A stretch of 64,000 nt of DNA from Streptococcus sp. Marseille-Q5986 (GTDB taxonomy: Bacteria; Bacillota; Bacilli; Lactobacillales; Streptococcaceae), in the NCBI RefSeq assembly GCF_946902915.1, contig NZ_CAMPPY010000003.1, positions 62,001 through 126,000 of the forward strand. The letters run 5' to 3'. The notes beneath the pieces are model-generated. The model did no database searches, was not told the origin of the DNA, and saw only the letters and a list, made by a program, of their open reading frames with translations. Below are positions 57,653 to 64,000 of the stretch, piece by piece; the stretch's first letter is position 1; every line of letters starts with the position of its first letter. The translations under genes and the position numbers were made by a program.

Positions 57653-57711
57653 CCCTTGGTGCTTAGCTTCTTTCACCAAGCATATTACACGCGGATAACC
57701 GCCAAAGGAGA
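57653..57711 (+). promoter_or_regulatory. preQ1-II riboswitch
   Basis: CTTGGTGCTTAGCTTCTTTC ACCAAGC, then ATATTACACGCGG..CCGCC..AAAGGAG matches the class II preQ1 riboswitch (COG4708 RNA) of streptococci. The terminal AAAGGAG is the queT ribosome site, so bound preQ1 would hide it and lower translation. Confidence 0.95.
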
Positions 57712-57715
57712 AAAG

Positions 57716-58225
57716 ATGAAAAAATTAACTATTCGTGATGTTGCAGACATTGCAATTGTTGCTGCTATTTATGTCGTTTTGACTGTCACACCGCCCCTAA
57801 ATGCCATTAGCTATGGTGCTTATCAGTTTCGTATTTCAGAAATGATGAACTTTATGGCTTTTTACAATCCTAAGTACATCATCGGAGTTACCATCGGTTG
57901 TATGATTGCTAATTTCTTTAGCTTCGGACTGCTAGATGTCTTTGTTGGTGGTGGATCAACCCTAGTATTCCTTAGTTTAGGTGTTTGGCTTTTTGCAAAA
58001 TATAGTAAGGATTACCTCTTTAACGGATTGATTCGAAAAGATCATTTCTTCTTTTCAATCCTCTTTTCAATTTCTATGTTTACTATCGCTGCAGAGTTAA
58101 ATATTGTAGCAGAATTACCATTCTTCCTTACTTGGTTCACAACAGGGATCGGTGAATTTGCCTCATTGATTATTGGAGCGATTATCATTGGTAAAATTGG
58201 TCGTCGAATCGATTTAAGCAAATAG
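57716..58225 (+). CDS. queT: Queuosine-precursor transporter QueT
   Basis: About 169 residues, COG4708/QueT S-component of an ECF-type vitamin transporter, importing queuosine precursors such as preQ1. Five to six hydrophobic segments include IAIVAAIYVVLTVTPPLN and the GGGSTLVFLSLGVWLF helix. The preQ1-II riboswitch directly upstream supports the substrate. ATG 57716 is fixed by AAAGGAG at the end of that riboswitch; an upstream in-frame ATG lies inside the riboswitch. Confidence 0.95.
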   Translation: MKKLTIRDVADIAIVAAIYVVLTVTPPLNAISYGAYQFRISEMMNFMAFYNPKYIIGVTIGCMIANFFSFGLLDVFVGGGSTLVFLSLGVWLFAKYSKDYLFNGLIRKDHFFFSILFSISMFTIAAELNIVAELPFFLTWFTTGIGEFASLIIGAIIIGKIGRRIDLSK

Positions 58226-58228
58226 AAC

Positions 58229-58264
58229 AGGACAAGCTAGGTAGCCTTTACCTGGCTTTTTCTT
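58229..58264 (+). terminator. Terminator of queT
   Basis: AGC-AGGTA/TACCT-GGCTTTTT hairpin after the queT stop. Confidence 0.8.
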
Positions 58265-58324
58265 ATAGAAAATTTCTAAGGAAACTTGACAAGCTTTTCT
58301 GATTATAGTATACTTTTCAAGTAA

Positions 58325-58397
58325 GCTGATTTAGCTCAGTTGGCAGAGCGCATCCATGGTAAGGATGAGGTCGCCGGTTCAATCCCGGCAATTAGCA
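58325..58397 (+). tRNA. tRNA-Thr (anticodon GGT)
   Basis: Acceptor GCTGATT pairs with AATTAGC; D-loop AGCTCAGTTGGCAGAGC; anticodon stem CATCC/GGATG with loop ATGGTAA; T-arm GCCGGTTCAATCCCGGC. The anticodon is GGT, reading ACC/ACU. Confidence 0.96.
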
Positions 58398-58413
58398 TGA
58401 TAGAGACGAAATG

Positions 58414-58436
58414 ACCTTGGGAGACCAAGGTTTTTC
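58414..58436 (+). terminator. Terminator of the tRNA-Thr transcript
   Basis: ACCTTGG/CCAAGGT stem with TTTTT. Confidence 0.9.
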
Positions 58437-58476
58437 TTATCTACCTGTATAAATGAAGTCAAAAGCGTTTTGCCTG

Positions 58477-58505
58477 TTGACAAAAGTGACTCTATCTAGT
58501 AGAAT
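58477..58505 (+). promoter_or_regulatory. Strong promoter of the asd-motif RNA
   Basis: TTGACA (58477-58482) and TAGAAT (58500-58505), spaced 17 bp, starting a transcript at about 58512. Confidence 0.85.
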
Positions 58506-58511
58506 AGTAGT

Positions 58512-58652
58512 TGCGATGAGTCGATAGGTAATCTTCGGATTACTATTGAGCATAAGGAGGCCATAACGCAGGAGCGGACCTTGATGAGTTGTGTGAACCT
58601 GCTCATCACATGAAGATGCCTCTTAGTCCCTGGTCAATGACTAGGGATTTTT
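58512..58652 (+). ncRNA. asd RNA motif (structured small RNA)
   Basis: A 140-base structured RNA between a strong promoter and an intrinsic terminator (TCCCTGGTC/GACTAGGGA, TTTTT at 58627-58652). It contains GGTAATC-TTCG-GATTACT and a large second domain (AGGAGGCCATAACGCAGGAG ... CCTGCTCATCACATGAAGAT GCCTCTT). Position upstream of asd in a streptococcus matches the described asd RNA motif of lactic acid bacteria, whose function is unknown. The terminator means asd itself probably starts from its own TATAAT (58705). Confidence 0.8.
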
Positions 58653-58755
58653 AATTTTCAGAAAATATAACCCCAAAATGCTTTTCAATTTCTGGAAAAA
58701 GTAGTATAATACATATATTATAGAAATTTTTAGAAAATTCCGAAAGAGGTTGCTT

Positions 58756-59832
58756 ATGGGATATACAGTTGCTGTAGTCGGCGCGACAGGTGCTGTCGGT
58801 GCTCAGATGATAAAAATGTTGGAAGAATCAACACTTCCAATCGATAAAATTCGTTTACTTGCTTCTGCACGTTCAGCGGGCAAGACTTTGAAATTTAAAG
58901 ATCAAGATACTACAATTGAAGAAACGACTGAAACAGCTTTTGAAGGAGTTGACATTGCTCTCTTTTCAGCAGGTGGTTCGACATCAGCTAAGTATGCACC
59001 ATACGCAGTTCAAGCTGGAGCGGTAGTAGTGGATAACACATCTTATTTCCGTCAAAATCCTGATGTACCATTGGTTGTTCCAGAGGTCAATGCTCACGCA
59101 CTTGATGCCCACAACGGTATTATTGCCTGCCCTAACTGTTCAACAATCCAAATGATGGTGGCTCTTGAGCCGGTCCGCCAAAAATGGGGCTTGGACCGTA
59201 TCATCGTTTCAACTTACCAAGCCGTTTCAGGTGCTGGTATGGGTGCGATTCTTGAGACACAATGTGAACTTCGTGAAGTATTGAATGATGGAGTGAAACC
59301 ACGTGATTTGCATGCGGAAATCTTACCTTCAGGCGGTGACAAGAAACATTATCCTATCGCTTTTAACGCTCTTCCACAAATCGATGTCTTCACTGACAAT
59401 GATTACACTTACGAAGAGATGAAGATGACTAAGGAAACTAAGAAAATCATGGGAGATGATAGCATTGCAGTTTCAGCAACATGTGTGCGCATTCCAGTCT
59501 TGTCAGCTCACTCTGAGTCTGTTTACATCGAAACAAAAGAAGTGGCTCCAATAGAAGAAGTCAAAGCAGCTATCGCAGCCTTCCCAGGTGCTGTCCTTGA
59601 AGATGATGTCGCTCATCAAATTTATCCTCAAGCCATCAATGCAGTGGGTTCGCGTGATACCTTTGTTGGTCGTATCCGTAAAGACTTGGATGCTGAAAAA
59701 GGAATTCACATGTGGGTTGTTTCAGACAACCTGCTCAAAGGTGCTGCTTGGAACTCAGTTCAGATTGCAGAAACTTTGCACGAACGTGGCTTGGTTCGTC
59801 CAACTGCCGAATTGAAATTTGAATTAAAATAG
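58756..59832 (+). CDS. asd: Aspartate-semialdehyde dehydrogenase
   Basis: 358 residues. It makes aspartate semialdehyde for lysine/diaminopimelate, threonine and methionine. N-terminal [14 protein letters not shown] (NADP binding), catalytic Cys in [11 protein letters not shown], the conserved [10 protein letters not shown] and the His in [18 protein letters not shown] region are present. ATG 58756 has AGAGG 6 bases upstream and is preferred over a TTG two codons earlier. It precedes dapA by 55 bp with a small hairpin (59845-59862) between them. Confidence 0.96.
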   Translation: MGYTVAVVGATGAVGAQMIKMLEESTLPIDKIRLLASARSAGKTLKFKDQDTTIEETTETAFEGVDIALFSAGGSTSAKYAPYAVQAGAVVVDNTSYFRQNPDVPLVVPEVNAHALDAHNGIIACPNCSTIQMMVALEPVRQKWGLDRIIVSTYQAVSGAGMGAILETQCELREVLNDGVKPRDLHAEILPSGGDKKHYPIAFNALPQIDVFTDNDYTYEEMKMTKETKKIMGDDSIAVSATCVRIPVLSAHSESVYIETKEVAPIEEVKAAIAAFPGAVLEDDVAHQIYPQAINAVGSRDTFVGRIRKDLDAEKGIHMWVVSDNLLKGAAWNSVQIAETLHERGLVRPTAELKFELK

Positions 59833-59844
59833 TCATATTGTTTA

Positions 59845-59868
59845 GGAGTTCAGATGAACTCCTTCTTT
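59845..59868 (+). terminator. Hairpin between asd and dapA
   Basis: GGAGTTC/GAACTCC with a T/C-rich tail; a weak terminator or attenuator. Confidence 0.5.
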
Positions 59869-59887
59869 GAAATAGAGAGGTGTTTTC

Positions 59888-60823
59888 ATGTCTTATCAAG
59901 ATTTAAAAGAGTGTAAAATCATCACGGCCTTCATTACCCCCTTCCATGAGGATGGTTCCATTAACTTTGATGCCATTCCAGCCTTGATTGAGCATTTATT
60001 GGTCCATCATACAGACGGCATTCTTCTAGCTGGAACGACTGCTGAGAGTCCAACTTTAACCCACGATGAGGAGTTGGAACTCTTTGCGGCTGTACAAAAG
60101 ATTGTCAATGGACGCGTTCCTTTGATTGCGGGTGTAGGTACTAATGATACGCGTGACTCTATCGAGTTTGTCAAAGAAGTCGCAGAATTTGGCGGTTTTG
60201 CTGCTGGTCTTGCTATTGTACCTTACTACAACAAACCTTCTCAAGAAGGAATGTATCAGCATTTTAAAGCCATTGCAGATGCTTCTGATTTACCAATTAT
60301 TATCTATAATATTCCAGGTCGTGTGGTTGTTGAATTGACTCCAGAAACTATGCTTCGTTTGGCTGACCATCCAAATATTATTGGTATCAAAGAATGTACT
60401 AGCTTGGCTAATATGGCATACTTGATTGAGCACAAGCCAGAGGAGTTCTTGATTTATACTGGTGAGGATGGAGATGCTTTCCATGCTATGAATCTTGGTT
60501 CGGATGGGGTTATTTCTGTTGCCTCCCATATAAATGGGGATGAGATGCATGAAATGTTCACTGCCATTGCAGAAAGTGATATGAAGAAAGCTGCAGCTAT
60601 TCAGCGCAAGTTCATTCCTAAGGTTAATGCCCTCTTCTCTTATCCAAGTCCTGCTCCAGTTAAGGCCGTTCTTAACTATATGGGATTTGAAGCTGGACCC
60701 ACTCGTCTACCTCTTGTTCCAGCACCAGAAGAAGATGCCAAACGCATTATCAAGGTTGTTGTAGATGGTGACTATGAAGCGACTAAGGCAACTGTAACAG
60801 GGGTTTTAAGACCAGATTACTAA
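59888..60823 (+). CDS. dapA: 4-hydroxy-tetrahydrodipicolinate synthase
   Basis: 311 residues, TIM-barrel aldolase condensing pyruvate with aspartate semialdehyde, the first committed step to diaminopimelate and lysine. [15 protein letters not shown] (conserved Thr pair), [14 protein letters not shown] (catalytic Tyr), [16 protein letters not shown], and the Schiff-base Lys in IIGIKECTS are present. It acts on the product of the adjacent asd gene. Confidence 0.96.
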   Translation: MSYQDLKECKIITAFITPFHEDGSINFDAIPALIEHLLVHHTDGILLAGTTAESPTLTHDEELELFAAVQKIVNGRVPLIAGVGTNDTRDSIEFVKEVAEFGGFAAGLAIVPYYNKPSQEGMYQHFKAIADASDLPIIIYNIPGRVVVELTPETMLRLADHPNIIGIKECTSLANMAYLIEHKPEEFLIYTGEDGDAFHAMNLGSDGVISVASHINGDEMHEMFTAIAESDMKKAAAIQRKFIPKVNALFSYPSPAPVKAVLNYMGFEAGPTRLPLVPAPEEDAKRIIKVVVDGDYEATKATVTGVLRPDY

Positions 60824-60832
60824 TAAGACAAT

Positions 60833-60868
60833 AAAATCCATGACCGCAAGAACGATCATGGATTTTTC
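60833..60868. terminator. Bidirectional terminator between dapA and mnmE
   Basis: AAAATCCATGA/TCATGGATTTTT stem. Confidence 0.9.
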
Positions 60869-62242
60869 TTATTTTCCTAAACAGAATTGGCTAAAGAGTT
60901 GTGTAATGAGTTCATCAGGAGCAGCATCCCCGGTGATTTCTCCGAGGATTTCCCAAGTACGAGTCAAGTCAACTTGAAGTAAATCAACTGGCATCCCCAG
61001 TTCAAGACCTTGATTAACGGCTTGTAGGCTTTCAACTGCTTTTTCAATCAGAGAAATGTGACGGGCGTTAGACAAGTAAGTTGCGTCTTGCTCAACCAAA
61101 CCAGTATTTTCAAAGAAGAGGTTGTTGATTCTCTCCTCTATCTTATTGATATTTTGGTTTTTAAGGACTGAAATGCGGATGACATCTTCAGGTAGTTCCG
61201 AAGTTTCAATCGCTTTAGGCAGGTCGGTTTTATTAAGAAGAATAATACGGTTTGTATCTTGGCTAATCTCAAGAAGTTGTCGGTCTTGGGCAGTTAAGGG
61301 CTCGCTAGCGTTTAGTACTAGCAGAACCAAGTCAGCTTCCTTAAGAGCTTTTTTCGAACGCTCAACACCGATTTGTTCAACGATGTCATCCGTTTCACGG
61401 ATACCAGCTGTATCAATCAATTTGAGAGGAACACCATTGATGTTGACGTATTCTTCAATGACATCTCGAGTAGTACCAGCAATATCTGTAACGATAGCCT
61501 TGTCCTCACGCAAGAGGTTGTTGAGAAGGCTTGATTTCCCAACGTTTGGGCGTCCGATGATAGCAGTGGAAATTCCTTCACGGAGGATTTTGCCGCGACG
61601 GGCTGTTCGAAGCAGATTGGTTAACAATTGCTCAAACTCCTTAGTCTTCTCACGAACAACAGCAGTAGTAGCTTCTTCAACATCATCATACTCAGGATAG
61701 TCGATATTGACCTCTACTTGGGCAAGCGTATTGAGGATTTCTTGGCGAGTATTATTGATAAGATCAGAAAGGGAACCGTCTAATTGCTTAACAGCAATGT
61801 TCATGGCCTTATCTGTCTTGGCACGGATGATGTCCATCACCGCCTCAGCCTGTGTCAAGTCCACACGACCGTTTAGAAAGGCACGCTTGGTAAATTCACC
61901 AGGTTCTGCCAACCGAGCTCCTTCACGGATAGCTAGCTGGAGAATCTCATTGGTCACCGCAATCCCACCGTGGGTGTTGATCTCGATAATATCCTCACGA
62001 GTGAAGGTCTTTGGAGACTTCATAGCCCCAACCATAACCTCGTCCATAACCTTACCAGTTTGAGGGTCAACAATGTGACCGTAGTTAAGAGTGTGGCTAG
62101 CAACCTTGCTTAAGTCTTTTCCTTTGAAAATCTTTTGCGCAATGGCAAAACTGTCAGTTCCGCTCAAACGGACAATACCAATAGCCCCTTCACCTAGCGG
62201 AGTAGAGATAGCAGCGATGGTATCAAATTCACGTGTAATCAT
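60869..62242 (-). CDS. mnmE: tRNA modification GTPase MnmE (TrmE)
   Basis: 457 residues. With MnmG it modifies wobble uridine 34 of certain tRNAs. An N-terminal folate-binding domain ([20 protein letters not shown]), a helical domain, and an inserted G domain ([40 protein letters not shown]) are followed by the C-terminal CLGK motif with the catalytic Cys. ATG 62242 is chosen because AAGGAA precedes it and [11 protein letters not shown] is the family's usual start; an upstream in-frame ATG adds an unlikely basic tail. Confidence 0.97.
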   Translation of the reverse strand: MITREFDTIAAISTPLGEGAIGIVRLSGTDSFAIAQKIFKGKDLSKVASHTLNYGHIVDPQTGKVMDEVMVGAMKSPKTFTREDIIEINTHGGIAVTNEILQLAIREGARLAEPGEFTKRAFLNGRVDLTQAEAVMDIIRAKTDKAMNIAVKQLDGSLSDLINNTRQEILNTLAQVEVNIDYPEYDDVEEATTAVVREKTKEFEQLLTNLLRTARRGKILREGISTAIIGRPNVGKSSLLNNLLREDKAIVTDIAGTTRDVIEEYVNINGVPLKLIDTAGIRETDDIVEQIGVERSKKALKEADLVLLVLNASEPLTAQDRQLLEISQDTNRIILLNKTDLPKAIETSELPEDVIRISVLKNQNINKIEERINNLFFENTGLVEQDATYLSNARHISLIEKAVESLQAVNQGLELGMPVDLLQVDLTRTWEILGEITGDAAPDELITQLFSQFCLGK

Positions 62243-62345
62243 ACTAATTCCTTTTGTAATTCTTTTCTTAGGATATGTATCCAAGTATCTCTTCAAATTG
62301 TAACAAAATTAGACTATTTCTTCAATGGATGCTACTTGGAGATTG

Positions 62346-62380
62346 AAAAAGCCTAAGCAATTCTGCTTAAGCTAGCTTAT
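62346..62380 (-). terminator. Terminator of the small tautomerase gene
   Basis: Minus strand GCTTAAGCA/TGCTTAGGC with TTTTT. Confidence 0.7.
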
Positions 62381-62559
62381 TTGGTGCGCATTTCCCCTTG
62401 TGGGAAGTAAGTTCCTTCTGGCATGTCGTTGATGATGACATGAACGGCTGATTGAGGGGCTCCAGTATTACGAACAACGGCTTCCGTTACTTCCTTAGCA
62501 AGAGCTTTCTTTTGCTCGAGCGTGCGTCCTTCAAATAAATCGATGCGTACAAATGGCAT
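62377..62559 (-). CDS. 4-oxalocrotonate tautomerase-family protein
   Basis: 60 residues, the usual size. After Met removal the N-terminal proline of PFVRIDLFEG is the catalytic base. LEQKKALAKEVTEAVVRNTG and VHVIINDMPEG are characteristic. The physiological substrate of these small tautomerases in streptococci is unknown. ATG 62559 is chosen because Pro must follow it directly. Confidence 0.93.
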   Translation of the reverse strand: MPFVRIDLFEGRTLEQKKALAKEVTEAVVRNTGAPQSAVHVIINDMPEGTYFPQGEMRTK

Positions 62560-62682
62560 AATAGCTTCCTCCACTAGTTTTGTATTTCTTCTATTTTACC
62601 ACATTTTGCCGTTTAAAGCTTCAGAAAATTATGATATACTAGAATGTAGCAAAAATTTAGAAATGGACGTGAAGCAAGAAAC

Positions 62683-63273
62683 ATGGCACAGTTGTATTAT
62701 CGTTATGGGACCATGAACTCTGGTAAGACGATTGAGATTCTCAAGGTGGCCTATAACTATGAGGAGCAAGGAAAAGGTGTTGTGATTATGACCTCGGCTC
62801 TGGATACGCGTGACGGTGTTGGCTATGTGTCGAGTCGAATCGGTATGAAACGCCCTGCCCTTGCGATTGAGGAGTCGACGGATATCTTTGGCTATATCCG
62901 AGACCTACCAGAAAAGCCTTACTGTGTTTTGGTCGATGAAGCCCAGTTTCTCAAGCGTCACCATGTTTACGACCTGGCTCGTGTTGTTGACGAGTTAGAC
63001 ATACCTGTCATGGCTTTTGGCTTGAAAAATGACTTTCGTAATGAATTGTTCGAAGGTTCAAAATACCTCTTGCTCTTAGCAGACAAGATTGAAGAAATCA
63101 AGACCATCTGTCAGTACTGTAAGAAAAAGGCGACCATGGTATTGCGTACTCAGGATGGATTGCCCGTTTACGATGGAGAACAGATCCAGATTGGTGGCAA
63201 TGAAACCTATATCTCGGTTTGCCGTAAACATTATTTTGCCCCTGAAATCAATAAGGAGAATGAAGAAAAATGA
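62683..63273 (+). CDS. tdk: Thymidine kinase
   Basis: 196 residues, type II thymidine kinase of the salvage pathway. P-loop GTMNSGKT (about 9-16), DEAQF with the catalytic Glu, and a zinc ribbon with CQYCKKKA and a later CRKH. The stop codon overlaps the prfA start (ATGA), so the two are co-transcribed. Confidence 0.97.
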   Translation: MAQLYYRYGTMNSGKTIEILKVAYNYEEQGKGVVIMTSALDTRDGVGYVSSRIGMKRPALAIEESTDIFGYIRDLPEKPYCVLVDEAQFLKRHHVYDLARVVDELDIPVMAFGLKNDFRNELFEGSKYLLLLADKIEEIKTICQYCKKKATMVLRTQDGLPVYDGEQIQIGGNETYISVCRKHYFAPEINKENEEK

Positions 63274-64000
63274 ACATCTATGATCAACTACAAGCTGTAG
63301 AAGACCGTTATGAAGAATTAGGAGAATTGCTGAGTGACCCAGATGTCGTTTCAGACACCAAGCGTTTCATGGAGCTTTCAAAAGAAGAAGCTTCAACTCG
63401 TGACACAGTAACAGCCTACCGTGAGTATAAACAAGTCCTTCAAAATATCGTCGATGCCGAAGAGATGATTAAGGAATCAGGCGGAGATGCGGACTTGGAA
63501 GAAATGGCCAAGCAAGAACTCAAAGATGCCAAGGCTGAAAAAGAAGAATACGAAGAAAAACTGAAAATCTTGCTGCTTCCAAAGGATCCAAATGATGACA
63601 AGAATATCATCCTTGAAATCCGTGGCGCTGCTGGTGGAGACGAAGCAGCACTTTTTGCTGGAGACCTTCTAACTATGTATCAAAAGTATGCGGAAGCCCA
63701 AGGCTGGCGCTTTGAAGTCATGGAGGCTTCTATGAATGGTGTCGGTGGTTTCAAAGAAGTGGTTGCCATGGTTTCGGGTCAATCTGTATACTCTAAACTT
63801 AAGTATGAGTCTGGAGCCCATCGTGTGCAACGTGTCCCTGTGACAGAAAGTCAAGGCCGTGTTCACACCTCGACTGCGACTGTCCTTGTTATGCCTGAAG
63901 TTGAAGAGGTTGAATACGACATTGATCCAAAAGACCTTCGTGTCGACATCTATCACGCCTCTGGTGCTGGTGGACAGAACGTCAATAAGGTTGCGACTGC
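63270..64000 (+). CDS. prfA: Peptide chain release factor 1, N-terminal part (runs off the window)
   Basis: The first ~243 residues of RF1, which recognises UAA/UAG stop codons. The domain 1 coiled region ([20 protein letters not shown]), the domain 2/3 core ([18 protein letters not shown]) and, in the last residues of the window, the catalytic GGQ in [11 protein letters not shown] are visible. AAGGAG lies 11 bases before the ATG, itself overlapping the tdk stop. Confidence 0.96.
   Translation, partial: MNIYDQLQAVEDRYEELGELLSDPDVVSDTKRFMELSKEEASTRDTVTAYREYKQVLQNIVDAEEMIKESGGDADLEEMAKQELKDAKAEKEEYEEKLKILLLPKDPNDDKNIILEIRGAAGGDEAALFAGDLLTMYQKYAEAQGWRFEVMEASMNGVGGFKEVVAMVSGQSVYSKLKYESGAHRVQRVPVTESQGRVHTSTATVLVMPEVEEVEYDIDPKDLRVDIYHASGAGGQNVNKVAT

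Noticed and set aside
58437-58755. Lysine riboswitch or T-box upstream of asd
   Set aside because: No L-box or T-box (GGTGG-type) core is visible; the sequence fits the asd RNA motif, and it terminates before asd.
61122-61700. 192-codon open frame antisense to mnmE
   Set aside because: Ser/Arg-rich shadow of a strongly conserved gene.

Overview
The window is from a low-GC Gram-positive chromosome of the mitis group of Streptococcus (S. mitis, S. oralis, S. pneumoniae and relatives). Evidence is the vicRKX operon followed by relBE2, the choline/teichoic-acid genes tarIJ-licABC, macP and rocS beside glmU, two Pht histidine-triad proteins with the AdcAII zinc lipoprotein, BOX repeats, and CiaR- and AdcR-type operators. 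Two decayed genes (hemH, pepT) suggest a commensal or variant lineage rather than a reference pneumococcus. I assign no species.

Layout. 1-4.8 kb: the end of pta, a cysteine-free adenine glycosylase MutY, and the essential two-component operon vicR-vicK-vicX. 4.8-10.6 kb: an accessory block with a RelBE toxin-antitoxin pair and two large overlapping genes, an Eco57I-like adenine methylase and a GIY-YIG-like/DEAH-helicase protein, which I read as one restriction-modification or defence system. 10.6-17.4 kb (mostly minus strand): a thioredoxin-like protein, pgm, lysS, a DUF368/YbaK/phosphatase operon and a GH25 protein. 17.5-23.9 kb: glmU, a Nudix hydrolase, macP, mtnN, rocS, an exonuclease, a membrane GDPD and ybaB. 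24-28.5 kb: tarI-tarJ-licA-licB-licC, supplying CDP-ribitol and CDP-choline, behind a CiaR-type promoter and a weaker proximal one.

28.6-41.6 kb is a galactose/lactose island. It holds a Gat-type galactose PTS, an aldose epimerase, the tagatose-6-phosphate pathway lacABCD, an antiterminator with its RNA switch, lacF-lacE-lacG and the repressor lacR. Visible control sites are a perfect cre site, a cre-like site, a probable LacR operator and a RAT/terminator. A 124-bp tandem repeat with hairpins and a strong terminator-like stem lie between lacE and lacG. Next come nrdHEF (class Ib ribonucleotide reductase) with paired NrdR boxes, and ptsHI.

48-54.2 kb is a zinc-acquisition block, pht-adcAII-pht, with AdcR operators. 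The two pht genes share an apparently identical internal block of about 0.73 kb, indicating recent gene conversion. 54.4-64 kb: pepT broken by one nonsense codon, a heavily decayed hemH, mscL, a GtrA-like gene, queT under a preQ1-II riboswitch, tRNA-Thr, an asd-motif RNA, asd-dapA, mnmE, a small tautomerase, tdk and the start of prfA.

No IS transposase, prophage or CRISPR array was seen. The least ordinary content is the helicase/methylase system, the clusterless MutY, the structured tandem repeat in the lac operon and the pht conversion tract.
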